Origin: Thermosipho ferrireducens
Lineage (GTDB): Bacteria; Thermotogota; Thermotogae; Thermotogales; Fervidobacteriaceae
DNA: 64,000 nucleotides
Direction of reading: 5' to 3'
Assembly: GCF_017358165.1 (NCBI RefSeq)
Contig: NZ_CP071446.1
Span: 248,001 to 312,000, forward strand
Shown: positions 1 through 8,453 of the stretch, in pieces
Layout: each line of letters starts with the position of its first letter
How positions within the stretch are numbered: the stretch's first letter is position 1
Made by a program: the position numbers and the translations under genes
Notes under the pieces: generated by a model
The model's database searches: none
What the model was told of the DNA's origin: nothing
What the model saw: the letters and a program-made list of their open reading frames with translations, nothing else

Positions 1-128
1 AGAAATATTATTCCTATATGAATTATCAAAACATTTAATCTTTTTGATTTGCCTCTTGCTATCCAGCTATTCTGAAAAACGTAATCTCCTACAAGATGCC
101 CGAGAAAAAGGTGAATAAATTTGCTCAT
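1..128 (-). CDS. DUF3307 family membrane protein (N-terminal part, runs off window)
   Basis: Only the first 42 codons are inside the window. They read MSKFIHLFLGHLVGDYVFQN and continue with a WIARGKSKRL stretch and a hydrophobic LIIHIGIIF segment. The HLxGDYxxQ pattern followed by a K-rich loop and a second hydrophobic segment is what DUF3307 proteins look like at their N terminus; their function is not established. The ATG overlaps the TGA of the upstream degenerate HD-GYP gene (ATGA), so the two are probably translated together. In some bacteria DUF3307 genes sit beside regulatory genes, but nothing here fixes a role. Confidence 0.7.
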   Translation of the reverse strand, partial: MSKFIHLFLGHLVGDYVFQNSWIARGKSKRLNVLIIHIGIIF

Positions 129-1111
129 AACGATTTTTTCATCTCCTCTAATATGGTGTCAGAAAATTTTCCTTTTAATTTTTCGATTTCTTTTTTCAAA
201 TCTTTTTCAGGATAATTAGCCAATTCATCAACAAGTCCTACTATCTGGGCTATTAGCGGAACTTTTTTAACCTTTTTAGGTCCGCTTCCGTCTATTCGCT
301 CATGATGAAATAATACAGCATCTAAAATCTCACCAGGAATTCCTTCTATTTTGTTTAATATTTCATATCCAAAGTCTACATGTTTTTCAACAAGTTTTTG
401 TTCCTCTTCTGTTAGTGTTTGCTTTTTGAAAACTTTATCGGGTACTCCTATTTTACCTATATCGTATACCTGAGCACATAGTCTCATTAATTCTTTATCA
501 AAACCAAATTTTTCGCCTAATTTTATGATATTGTTTTCAATAAATTTTCTCTTTTCATTTTCAATTTCAACTCTTCTTCCAAGGGCTTCTGCAAGAGCAG
601 ACATAGTACTTTTTAAAAGTTCTGATATTCTATGCCTTATTATTAATCCTTCCAGAATAGAGACTATAGTATCAGAAATTGTTAGAAAATTTAAAACAAA
701 TTTTGTATTTAAATTACCATAAATTTTCAATTTTCCCAGTACTCCAGATGAACTACTTTTTATAGGAAAGTTCATGCAATTATCTTTTATTTCAAAGTTA
801 TCTTCCTTCTCTTCATATTCTACATTAAAAATGCCATATTTTTGCCAGCATTTTTGAGCATTGTGTAAAAACTCTTCAAGGTTTTCAACATTTACTATGG
901 TAGTAACACTTTCTAAAGCAAATTCTGGATCAAAAACTCCCAATTCTGAAGCAAGAAGGTTAACGACATAACCTGGCGGAATCTGATCATAAATTTTTAT
1001 ATGAAACTTTTCATCTTTTAGTTCTAAAATAAGAGAATTTCCAGCTTTTCCAGAACCATTTATGGTAATACTGTAACCCTGGTCAAATATATGATTTAGT
1101 ATCTTAAACAT
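125..1111 (-). CDS. degenerate HD-GYP domain protein
   Basis: The C-terminal half (about residues 165-310) follows the HD-GYP cyclic-di-GMP phosphodiesterase pattern: a YDIGKIGVPD block at 216-225, EKHVDFGYEIL at 242-252 and FHHERIDGSG at 268-277. Two hallmark motifs are altered: the metal-binding HD pair is YD (Y216-D217), and the GYP tripeptide is missing, with GSG followed by PKK. I infer that catalysis on c-di-GMP is lost or changed; the protein could be a binding or scaffold protein. The N-terminal 160 residues are not a domain I recognise. The gene overlaps the stop of the CHASE2 adenylate cyclase by 8 nt, so both are likely one operon, linking it to nucleotide signalling. Confidence 0.75.
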   Translation of the reverse strand: MFKILNHIFDQGYSITINGSGKAGNSLILELKDEKFHIKIYDQIPPGYVVNLLASELGVFDPEFALESVTTIVNVENLEEFLHNAQKCWQKYGIFNVEYEEKEDNFEIKDNCMNFPIKSSSSGVLGKLKIYGNLNTKFVLNFLTISDTIVSILEGLIIRHRISELLKSTMSALAEALGRRVEIENEKRKFIENNIIKLGEKFGFDKELMRLCAQVYDIGKIGVPDKVFKKQTLTEEEQKLVEKHVDFGYEILNKIEGIPGEILDAVLFHHERIDGSGPKKVKKVPLIAQIVGLVDELANYPEKDLKKEIEKLKGKFSDTILEEMKKSL

Positions 1112-3041
1112 TATTTTTTTTAACTCCTTTCAACTCATAAAGTTTTAAAGGTTTACTTTTTCCTTTAACGGAAAATTCACCAAGATATTTAAATTCAAAA
1201 TTTTTAGTGTTTTTTACTATAACATCTGAAACTATTATGTCAGCATCCAGCTCCCTTGTGAGATGTTCCATCCGGGAACAGGTATTTATTGTATCTCCTA
1301 TGGATGTATAGTCCATTCTAAACGGTGCTCCTATGTTTCCTACAACTGCTGGACCAAAATGTATTCCAATGCCACTATCAAGGTTGATTCCCATTTCTTC
1401 ATTGAAGCGGTTAAGTTCCTTTCTCATATCAAGAGCACATTTTAAGGCCCTTTCAATATCATTTTCATACGAAACAGGTGCACCGAATATAGCCATAATA
1501 GCATCACCTACAAACTTGTCGATAGTTCCGCCGTATTTATTTCTTATAACCTCACTCATACGTGTTAAGTATCCATTCAGGATTTTTACAACTTCTTCAG
1601 CAGACTTTTTTTCTGATAGGGATGTGAATCCCTTCACATCTGAAAACAGTACCACTATTTCTCGATTTTCTCCGCCAAGTTCTAATTTTCCTTTTTTCAC
1701 AAGATAATCTGCTACAGTGTCAGGTACATATCTGTACAAATATTCTTTCATTTTCTTTTTTTCTCTACTTTCGCGTAAAAGATTCATACTTAATCCTACA
1801 GTACTCAATGTTACAGAAGAAAAAATGGAATAAAAAACGTCCATATAATATTGATTCAAAAAAAGATAGTATCCCAGAAGTAAAATAGCAGGTACTATTA
1901 AAAAAGCCAGGATGTTCCATCTAATTTTCTTTTTCATGAGAAATATATCAACTAAAATTAACGAACCAATTAAAATTATTATTCTTATCCACATGGGAGC
2001 TCTTATGAGGGTATCTCCGCTGATCATGTTTTGAATAGCTGTGGCGTGTATATAGACTCCTGGTGTATTGTTTGAAAAGGGAGTTATTCTCAAATCGTAC
2101 AGACCTTTGGCAGTTGCAGTGTATCCAATCAAAACGATTTTATTTTTAAAGATTTCATTTGGGAAGTTTCCAGTCTCAACGTCGTAGAAAGGAATCTCTT
2201 TAAAAACTCTATCTCCATAATAAAATAATCTAAATAATCCATTTGAATCAAATCTAATTTTTCTTTTATCTAAATCAACCGTTTTAGTTTTGAAATCTAC
2301 AGTTAAACTTTCTAAATTTTTTCCAAAATATAAAGCGGCAGCCATTACATCCATATGGGGTAAAAATCCAGATGTTAGTCCAACTTCCTGAGCCCATACT
2401 TCTTTTATAAAAAGTGGCAGGCTTCTAACGACACCATCTATATCTATTTCACCTATTTCATATGTAGCAGAAGGAACAACTGCGGATAATTTGGATATCG
2501 GTGGTCTTACTTTATATATACTAATTGGTGTTATTAGCCGCAAATTTCTGAAATTTTTCATTTTGTATGTATAATTTAAATAAGAAGTATTGTTTAAGAG
2601 TTTCTCTTTAATTTTTTCGTTATACCTTTCATATGTTTCTTTGTCATTTATAAGATATGTTCCAAGTATAACATTTTTATATCTTAACAGAATACTTGCA
2701 AAATATGTGTCATACTTTGGATTTACTTCATCATTTTCGGTAAAGGAAACATCAAAGACAACAGCTTTTGCCCCTGCTTCAAATAGCTTTTTTACGACTT
2801 TTCCATAATGATATCTGGACCAGGGCCATACATCTCCTTCTGCTTCTAACGATGTTAGCGAGTACTCATCAATTCCAACTATTAAAACGTCAGCGTTAAT
2901 TTCGATATTTCCCCTCATTCTATACATTAAATCCATGATTTTTAATTCAAAAAACTCAATCCATGGAAGTTGTAAAAAATACACCAATATATACCCTGCT
3001 ATTAAGGCAATAGAGAGAATATAAATTATTTTCGATTTCAA
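1104..3041 (-). CDS. CHASE2-domain class III adenylate/guanylate cyclase
   Basis: A membrane-bound nucleotide cyclase of 645 residues. Order: an N-terminal membrane anchor (residues about 5-25), an extracytoplasmic CHASE2 sensor domain (about 45-340, with the typical VWPWSR and AVVFDVSF elements), three closely packed transmembrane helices (about 350-425), then a class III cyclase domain from residue 460. Metal-binding aspartates are D468 (FSDVKGF) and D513 (KFVGDAIM); K509 and D577 are the adenine-specifying pair and N586/R590 the transition-state pair, so ATP to cAMP is the likely reaction. The next gene downstream is a degenerate HD-GYP protein, overlapping by 8 nt. The CHASE2 ligand is unknown. 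Confidence 0.92.
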   Translation of the reverse strand: MKSKIIYILSIALIAGYILVYFLQLPWIEFFELKIMDLMYRMRGNIEINADVLIVGIDEYSLTSLEAEGDVWPWSRYHYGKVVKKLFEAGAKAVVFDVSFTENDEVNPKYDTYFASILLRYKNVILGTYLINDKETYERYNEKIKEKLLNNTSYLNYTYKMKNFRNLRLITPISIYKVRPPISKLSAVVPSATYEIGEIDIDGVVRSLPLFIKEVWAQEVGLTSGFLPHMDVMAAALYFGKNLESLTVDFKTKTVDLDKRKIRFDSNGLFRLFYYGDRVFKEIPFYDVETGNFPNEIFKNKIVLIGYTATAKGLYDLRITPFSNNTPGVYIHATAIQNMISGDTLIRAPMWIRIIILIGSLILVDIFLMKKKIRWNILAFLIVPAILLLGYYLFLNQYYMDVFYSIFSSVTLSTVGLSMNLLRESREKKKMKEYLYRYVPDTVADYLVKKGKLELGGENREIVVLFSDVKGFTSLSEKKSAEEVVKILNGYLTRMSEVIRNKYGGTIDKFVGDAIMAIFGAPVSYENDIERALKCALDMRKELNRFNEEMGINLDSGIGIHFGPAVVGNIGAPFRMDYTSIGDTINTCSRMEHLTRELDADIIVSDVIVKNTKNFEFKYLGEFSVKGKSKPLKLYELKGVKKNNV

Positions 3042-3096
3042 GGTTTTGCACCTTCTTAATAAATTTCTTTTATCAAATTATACCATATACTGCATT

Positions 3097-3747
3097 TCAC
3101 AGAAAAACAGGTTGGTCTATTTCAAGGTGTGCTCCCCCATTTTTTCTTCCCCGGATTAAGACGAGTTCTGCTTTCTTGCCATAAGCAATACACATTTGTT
3201 GAGGGATGAGTTTAAACTTTTGAAGTGTTTGAAAATAATCAGGCAAACGGTATGGAGCGATTATGGTGACAAATGTTCCTCTGTTTCTTAAAAGATAACT
3301 TGCCGTTTCCACAAAGTTTTTGAGAGTTTCTTTATTAGCTGTTCTGGCAGTTTTTCTTAAATAATTGTTGCTTGCTGGACCTAAATGATATGGGGGATTA
3401 AAAATCACCATATCAAATTGTTCTGGCAACATTCTTTTTTTAATATTTTTAACGTCTTCATTTAAAAAATTGATATTGTTTAGTCTGTTCATTTTTATTC
3501 CTGCATTTGCTGCTTCAACAAGTTCTTTTTCTTTTTCTATCCCTGTAACTTTTAAGTTGTACAATATTTTCAATCCAAATGTTACAAATCCTGTGCCACT
3601 TCCAAGTTCTACTACATTTTTTACATCACTTGTTGGTTTTGAATACCATAACAAAAGAACCGACGCATGTGTCGGTTTATGTCCAGGAAAGTCTATAACT
3701 TTTATATTGCGTCCTAAATTTTTATCAAAAGGTGGTAGCTTTATCAT
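3097..3747 (-). CDS. tRNA1(Val) adenine-N6 methyltransferase-like protein
   Basis: A 216-residue SAM-dependent methyltransferase. The SAM-binding motif VELGSGTGF lies at 46-54, and the NPPY motif typical of N6-adenine and N5-glutamine methyltransferases at 117-120. Length, motif spacing and the C-terminal VLIRGRKNGG tail fit the TrmN6/YfiC group, which methylates A37 of tRNA-Val; substrate assignment is inference because this fold is shared by other small-molecule and nucleic acid methyltransferases. Its ATG overlaps the flgL stop codon (ATGA), so it is the last gene of the flagellar operon here, probably by translational coupling rather than functional relation. Confidence 0.8.
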   Translation of the reverse strand: MIKLPPFDKNLGRNIKVIDFPGHKPTHASVLLLWYSKPTSDVKNVVELGSGTGFVTFGLKILYNLKVTGIEKEKELVEAANAGIKMNRLNNINFLNEDVKNIKKRMLPEQFDMVIFNPPYHLGPASNNYLRKTARTANKETLKNFVETASYLLRNRGTFVTIIAPYRLPDYFQTLQKFKLIPQQMCIAYGKKAELVLIRGRKNGGAHLEIDQPVFL

Positions 3748-4631
3748 CTAACAAAATCCACCAGCGTTTTTTGTAAAACCTGAGCAGCTGATTTCAAAGC
3801 AGCTTGAAGTACAGATTGTTCCATAGATAGATCAGTAAGAACCTTTGTCAAGTCCGCATCCTGTTCTTTTGAAAGGTATTCAGTTAAAAATGTATTAACA
3901 TCGGTGATTCTTTTATTAACTAATTCCAGGGTTCTCGATGTTGCACCTACTCGTGCAAAATGTTCCATTACTGAGTTTTCCAGAGTTATAACTTCCTTTA
4001 ACGTGATGTTTGACAGCTTTTGTTCGTTCCCTTCCCTTAAAGCTTTTATAGCATCATCTAATACAGTAAATGCACTTTTTCCTGTCTTTAATTTAAACAC
4101 ATCGTGTACTGTTAAACCATATTCTAATTTATATCCCATTACATTTACTTTTCTTTTTACATCTGCAGAAATTGGTGTTTGAATTTCACCTTCTTTTACA
4201 GGTTGCAAATCTGATCTTGCACCACCGAAAATGTACTCGTCACCAAGTTTTGTGTTTGCAATTTCTTCAAGATGTTCTTTTAATTTTTCAAGTTCTTGAG
4301 CAATACTTTCCCGCTCTGCCACATCATTTGTCCCGTTAGCACCTCTTACAATTAGTTCGCGAATTCTTTGATACACAGATGAAAGTTCCTGGAGTGTAGT
4401 ATCATATATATTTACAAAGCTTTGAACGTGTTCTACATTCCTTTTGTACTGTTTTAGTTCTCTCATTCTACTTGAGATGTTTGAGGCTCTTGTTGCAACA
4501 ACAGCATCATCGCTTGGATATTGAACCTCTTTTCCGGAAGACAACTTATCATGAAGCTTTCCTATTCTGTACAGACTATGCTGAATATTAAACAATGTAC
4601 GTTCATTTATCATTCCATTGGTGATTCTCAT
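3744..4631 (-). CDS. flgL: flagellar hook-associated protein 3 (FlgL)
   Basis: FlgL is the second hook-filament junction protein, secreted through the flagellar export apparatus and placed between FlgK and flagellin. The 295-residue length is normal. The N terminus (MRITNGMINERTLFNIQHS followed by a long coiled coil ending in RASNI) and the C-terminal helix (SMEQSVLQAALKSAAQVLQKT) have the flagellin-like D0/D1 pattern of FlgL, with an SDDAVVATR motif near residue 40. A strong GGGAGGT Shine-Dalgarno precedes the ATG. It lies 18 nt after flgK in the order flgM-flgN-flgK-flgL. Confidence 0.95.
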   Translation of the reverse strand: MRITNGMINERTLFNIQHSLYRIGKLHDKLSSGKEVQYPSDDAVVATRASNISSRMRELKQYKRNVEHVQSFVNIYDTTLQELSSVYQRIRELIVRGANGTNDVAERESIAQELEKLKEHLEEIANTKLGDEYIFGGARSDLQPVKEGEIQTPISADVKRKVNVMGYKLEYGLTVHDVFKLKTGKSAFTVLDDAIKALREGNEQKLSNITLKEVITLENSVMEHFARVGATSRTLELVNKRITDVNTFLTEYLSKEQDADLTKVLTDLSMEQSVLQAALKSAAQVLQKTLVDFVR

Positions 4632-4649
4632 AATCTATCTACCTCCCAA

Positions 4650-7193
4650 CTATCTTCCCACAACTCCTAGTCTATCAATAACTCTTCCTATCATTTCATC
4701 CACCGCAGTCATTACTCTTGCTGAGGCGTTGAACGCGTGCTGAAATTTAATCATATTAGCCATTTCTTCGTCAAGAGATACACCTTTAACTCTTTCGCGC
4801 TCACCGTTTATTTCTTTCATTAGAATATCTGTATTATCTTTCATTTTAGTCGCTGTTTCACCTTCAACGCCCATCTCGGCTACTATTCCTCCTAAAAATT
4901 CCGCAAAACTTTCTTTTCCACTTCCAAGAATTTTATCATTGCGCATTTGAGATAAAATTTCCATAATAGTTGTATTTGCCTGGCCTGTTGGAGAAAAGAC
5001 TTTAGCATCCCATGTGGTGTTTGGCTCTACCTTTCCAAAATCTACAGCAACTGTTTCAGGATTAGCTTTTACTGTTGAGTTCACAGAAAATTTTTCTACA
5101 AATCTATAAGGTTCATTAGGTAAAATTTCATCTACGAATAAGGTGTCAGCTTTTGCATATTTTTCTCTTTGTTCTTCAGGAGATTGGAAAGGGTCAAGAA
5201 ACACATATCCATCGTCCCAATCATTTGTTGGGTCGCTATCCGGATCAATGAACCCCATTGCTGCAAAGAACGCTTCAGGTCCCTTTATCACTTTGCCTAT
5301 TTTGAAATTCATTGATTCTGTTCCCCTGATTACAAGCTTGTTGTGTGGTGTTAAATCAAAGAGGATACCCGTTCCTACGTCGTTTAATTGTTTGACAAGA
5401 TCTTTCAATGTAAGTTGGGTGGGGTCTATTTCTATTTCAGTTGCACCTATGGTAATTTTAAATGTATCGGAACGTCCAAGAATATTTTCTAAAGTTTCTT
5501 TATTTGTATCCAGAGCTTTATATGTTTCTGTGTGTAAGTTTACCTGGGTAAATAATCCATCAGAATCTTGAAAAGAAATTTCTTTGTAATTAAAATTGTT
5601 TTTTGATGTGGGAATAATCAATAATTTTCCGCCATGAACAAAAGCATTTACATCAGAGCCAAAATTGGTGTTTATGTCATTTGCAAGGTCATTTATCGTG
5701 TAACTGTCTGTTACATTAACATTTATAGTGTTTCCATTTATACCAATAGTGTACGTTCCAGTTTGGGGATTAAAATCGTTAGCATTTATCACAAAAATGT
5801 CTACATCTTTTGTATCAAATCCCATTGTTTCAAACATGTTTCCGTTAAAGTCAAGTGCCAACGTATTTCTAAGGTTATCACTACTTGTCATTTTTAGAAG
5901 GTACTCCCCGTTTCCATGTGTCTCAATGCTATATGAAAACCACGCACCTGGATCTGCGGACACATAATTGATAAAGTCCTGCACGGTATCTCCAGCGTTA
6001 ACATTTATGGCTATAGTCTGACTGTTTCCATCAAAAAAGACTATGGAGCCTTCATCAATAAATGTTTTTGTTGAAATATCTGCTACTTTTGCTCTATTGC
6101 TCATTCCAACTATATTATTTATTGGTCCTGATTCTACACGTTTTGAGCCCGCTAATCTAAATAGAACAGCGTTGTTTATGTCATCTGCTTCTGGTTCTGT
6201 GAAAAATCTAAGGCCGGTAACACTTCCGTCTGAATTGAACCCATCACGGTGGATTAAATTAAACTTATCTGATAAATAAAGTGCAAATTCATCAAGACGG
6301 TTCATATACTTAACAATAGTTTTGTCTCTTAAGTCTAAGATGGCTCTTAGTCTTCCATTGTAAATATCTACTTTTGAATTTCCTACAAATATTTCTTTAA
6401 ATCCTTTTCCATAAGGTCTATCGAGGACCCTAAGTTTGTTTACATCGCTGCCAGTTAAAACTATCTGATCACCTATCCTTAAATTAATTTGCCCGGACGC
6501 ATCTTTTGTGTAAGAAATATCTGCAAGTTTCGAAATCTCATCAAGAATTCTGTCTCTTTCATCCAATAAGTCATTTGGGGTAGTCCTCAGTGCCACTGAC
6601 AACCTTACTTTTGAGTTTATATCAGATAATCTTTCCAGCATTGCATTTATTTGCTTAACTCTTTGCTCTATTTCATTGTCAAGGTCCTCTCTTAATTGTT
6701 CAAGTCGGTTGTACAAATCTTTTATGTTTTGAACAAATTCTTCTGCACGACTTACAAGTTCTCTTTTTGCTGCACTGTTGGTTGGATCTGTTATAATTTC
6801 TTCCATTCCAGACCACAAAGAATCAAAAAGATATCTCAACCCAGAATCTCCAGGTTCGGCAAAAAGTTGTTCAACGAAATGAAGATTTGAAGTTACTGCG
6901 TCCCAGTAATTATATTTATTGTTTACCTGTCGATATTGAATATCAAGAAATTCATCACGAATTCTTTTTATATCTTTAACCTGTGAGCCTGTTCCTATTT
7001 GAAGTGGAAGAGATGGTTGAGTAAGCGTTGACACTGGAATAGGAGGCATTGTCTTAATTATTGGAGCCTGGCGCGAAAAACCTGGAGTATTGGCATTAGC
7101 AATATTATGCGCCACTACGTTCATTGCAAGTTTACTTGTATATATACCTAATAATCCCGTGTTTAAAGCTCCATATAGATTAATATCTGGCAC
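4650..7193 (-). CDS. flgK: flagellar hook-associated protein 1 (FlgK), long form
   Basis: FlgK is the first hook-filament junction protein. The N terminus carries the axial-protein signature (LYGALNTGLLGIYTSKLAMN then VVAHNIANANTPGFSRQ), and the C terminus ends in the matching EEMANMIKFQHAFNASARVM helix. At 847 residues it is about 300 longer than enterobacterial FlgK; the extra length lies in the surface-exposed middle, roughly residues 330-740, which contains repeated stretches resembling flagellin/hook D2-D3 folds (FxINANDFNPQTGTYTIGING and similar). Translation starts at a GTG preceded by GAGGAAGTG. Co-transcribed with flgN-like and flgL genes. Confidence 0.95.
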   Translation of the reverse strand: MPDINLYGALNTGLLGIYTSKLAMNVVAHNIANANTPGFSRQAPIIKTMPPIPVSTLTQPSLPLQIGTGSQVKDIKRIRDEFLDIQYRQVNNKYNYWDAVTSNLHFVEQLFAEPGDSGLRYLFDSLWSGMEEIITDPTNSAAKRELVSRAEEFVQNIKDLYNRLEQLREDLDNEIEQRVKQINAMLERLSDINSKVRLSVALRTTPNDLLDERDRILDEISKLADISYTKDASGQINLRIGDQIVLTGSDVNKLRVLDRPYGKGFKEIFVGNSKVDIYNGRLRAILDLRDKTIVKYMNRLDEFALYLSDKFNLIHRDGFNSDGSVTGLRFFTEPEADDINNAVLFRLAGSKRVESGPINNIVGMSNRAKVADISTKTFIDEGSIVFFDGNSQTIAINVNAGDTVQDFINYVSADPGAWFSYSIETHGNGEYLLKMTSSDNLRNTLALDFNGNMFETMGFDTKDVDIFVINANDFNPQTGTYTIGINGNTINVNVTDSYTINDLANDINTNFGSDVNAFVHGGKLLIIPTSKNNFNYKEISFQDSDGLFTQVNLHTETYKALDTNKETLENILGRSDTFKITIGATEIEIDPTQLTLKDLVKQLNDVGTGILFDLTPHNKLVIRGTESMNFKIGKVIKGPEAFFAAMGFIDPDSDPTNDWDDGYVFLDPFQSPEEQREKYAKADTLFVDEILPNEPYRFVEKFSVNSTVKANPETVAVDFGKVEPNTTWDAKVFSPTGQANTTIMEILSQMRNDKILGSGKESFAEFLGGIVAEMGVEGETATKMKDNTDILMKEINGERERVKGVSLDEEMANMIKFQHAFNASARVMTAVDEMIGRVIDRLGVVGR

Positions 7194-7205
7194 ACTATCA
7201 CTTCC

Positions 7206-7649
7206 TCAGGTAGTTTTATTTAGAACAGAAGAATTTTTTGCAGAATAGCCACTTTTTGAATAGTTAGTTTTTGTGCCCTCCCATCCCCTGTACGCCATTT
7301 TTAGAAACTCGAAATAGCGATTTTCAAAATCAAGCATTTCCTTAAAACTTTCCATTGTAATAGTTAACGCGTTCAATTTTTCAATAAGGTGACTCAATTT
7401 TAAAAACGCTTCTTCGTCTTTTTCACTTTCAATAAATTCCTTTACAGAATTAAAACCATGTTTCTTAGCACGCTCTATAATTTCTTCTTCCAATTTTTCA
7501 AATTCCAGAGATGCTTCTTCTACCTTTACAACGTAGAAAGAAAGCTTATCAATTTCTCTTTCAATAAGCGCTCTCTGTGCTCCTTTAAAAGATTCGATGA
7601 TATTATCAACTGCCTTAACCTGTTTATCCAGAACCTCTCCTATTCCCAT
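7206..7649 (-). CDS. flgN: FlgN-like flagellar export chaperone
   Basis: A 147-residue, mostly helical, charged protein located exactly where flgN is found, between flgM and flgK. FlgN chaperones keep the C termini of FlgK and FlgL unfolded and deliver them to the export gate. The sequence shows long amphipathic helices (about 1-65 and 75-125) with the loosely conserved L..L...L pattern and a flexible Ser/Lys/Asn-rich tail from about 125. Sequence identity in this family is low, so the call rests on size, helical character and position. The ATG follows a GAGGGTG ribosome site; the stop is 12 nt before the flgK start. Confidence 0.8.
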   Translation of the reverse strand: MGIGEVLDKQVKAVDNIIESFKGAQRALIEREIDKLSFYVVKVEEASLEFEKLEEEIIERAKKHGFNSVKEFIESEKDEEAFLKLSHLIEKLNALTITMESFKEMLDFENRYFEFLKMAYRGWEGTKTNYSKSGYSAKNSSVLNKTT

Positions 7650-7687
7650 GTTTTCACCCTCTATATGTAATGTAAACTAAAATATTT

Positions 7688-7945
7688 TTATTTGTACTCC
7701 CTCACGATAGCCTCTGCTATTTTCTCTGGATTAATTTCAAAAGTACCACTTTCAATAGCCTCTTTTAACTTTTGTACCAACTCTGTTCTAATTTCAGGAA
7801 ATTCTTTTGCAGCCTTTAAAAGCTGAACAATTCTTTTAGATTCATTGAATTCTACAGAATCATTCTTTCCCTTTTTTATTTTTTCTGCATTAAGGCGTTT
7901 AATTCCTTGAATTTGTCCAAATCCATTTATACCTTTTATTTCCAT
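7688..7945 (-). CDS. flgM: anti-sigma-28 factor FlgM
   Basis: FlgM binds and holds the flagellar sigma factor FliA until the hook is complete, when it is exported. The 85-residue protein has the family pattern: a disordered charged N-terminal half and a C-terminal helical half with KRIVQLLKAAKEFPEIRTEL and a final GTFEINPEKIAEAIVREY motif, the sigma-28 binding segment. I take the ATG at 7945, placed 7 nt after a GGGAGGTGG site, rather than a GTG nine bases upstream that overlaps that site. It is the first gene of the flgM-flgN-flgK-flgL cluster. Confidence 0.92.
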   Translation of the reverse strand: MEIKGINGFGQIQGIKRLNAEKIKKGKNDSVEFNESKRIVQLLKAAKEFPEIRTELVQKLKEAIESGTFEINPEKIAEAIVREYK

Positions 7946-7966
7946 CAAAGCCACCTCCCATGTATA

Positions 7967-7993
7967 TTATCGGAAATAATAGATAACAAATTA
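7967..7993 (-). promoter_or_regulatory. possible sigma-28 (FliA) promoter of flgM operon
   Basis: Reading the minus strand, TCCGATAA (7974-7967) matches the sigma-28 -10 consensus GCCGATAA at seven of eight bases; TAATTTGT (7993-7986), 11 bases upstream, matches the -35 box TAAAGTTT only partly. It lies about 22 bases upstream of the flgM ATG. Placement upstream of a class 3 type gene supports it, but the weak -35 leaves room for chance. Confidence 0.4.
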
Positions 7994-8037
7994 GGAAATC
8001 TTTCGTAAATGCAAGAGCTGGTCTCTCTCTAATATCA

Positions 8038-8270
8038 TAGCGAGGTTGGCGAGAGTTGGCCTTCCACCCATGTCATTCCGAGGAGCGAGAAGGCGAGGAA
8101 TCTTATAACTGGCGAGGTTAGCGAGAGTTAGCGAGGTTGGTAAAAAGAATAAGATCCTTCGTCACTTCGTTCCTCAGGATGACATCCTCCTCGTTACTTT
8201 ATTCCTTGGGATAACATCCCCTTCATATATGATCGGAATGACACCCTTTCTTTATCATTTCGACAAAAAT
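8038..8270. repeat. mosaic intergenic repeat block R1
   Basis: Contains a type A arm (GTCATTCCGAGGAGCG from about 8089, running into a GCGAGGAATCTT end), tandem units of the form AGCGAGGTT/AGCGAGAGTT at 8039-8060 and 8113-8140, and a type B arm in inverted orientation (AAGATCCTTCGTCACTTCGT to about 8182, ending in CAGGATGACA). Degraded copies follow to about 8270. No gene is seen between flgM and the yhhQ-like gene apart from this block and the promoter at 8388. Confidence 0.85.
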
Positions 8271-8387
8271 AGAGAGGAGAAATCCTTCTGATATATTTAC
8301 TACATCAAGAATTACATCCGTTTCTGGTTAATCTGTTACAAACATGATGTTTAACATTTTATCATCAAAAAGTATACATAATTTTCC

Positions 8388-8415
8388 TTGAAAAAATGTT
8401 ACAAACCGCTATAAT
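8388..8415 (+). promoter_or_regulatory. sigma-70 type promoter of yhhQ-like gene
   Basis: TTGAAA (8388-8393) and TATAAT (8410-8415) are separated by 16 bases. The 5' untranslated region of about 30 bases holds a long GGAAGGAGGT ribosome site (8437-8446) in front of a TTG start codon. Confidence 0.75.
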
Positions 8416-8453
8416 TAATCTCTGGCGCAAAATAAAGGAAGGAGGTCAACCAG

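Noticed and set aside
8416-8453. preQ1 riboswitch in front of the yhhQ-like gene
   Set aside because: The leader of about 30 bases lacks the C-rich hairpin loop and the A-rich tail pairing of preQ1-I.
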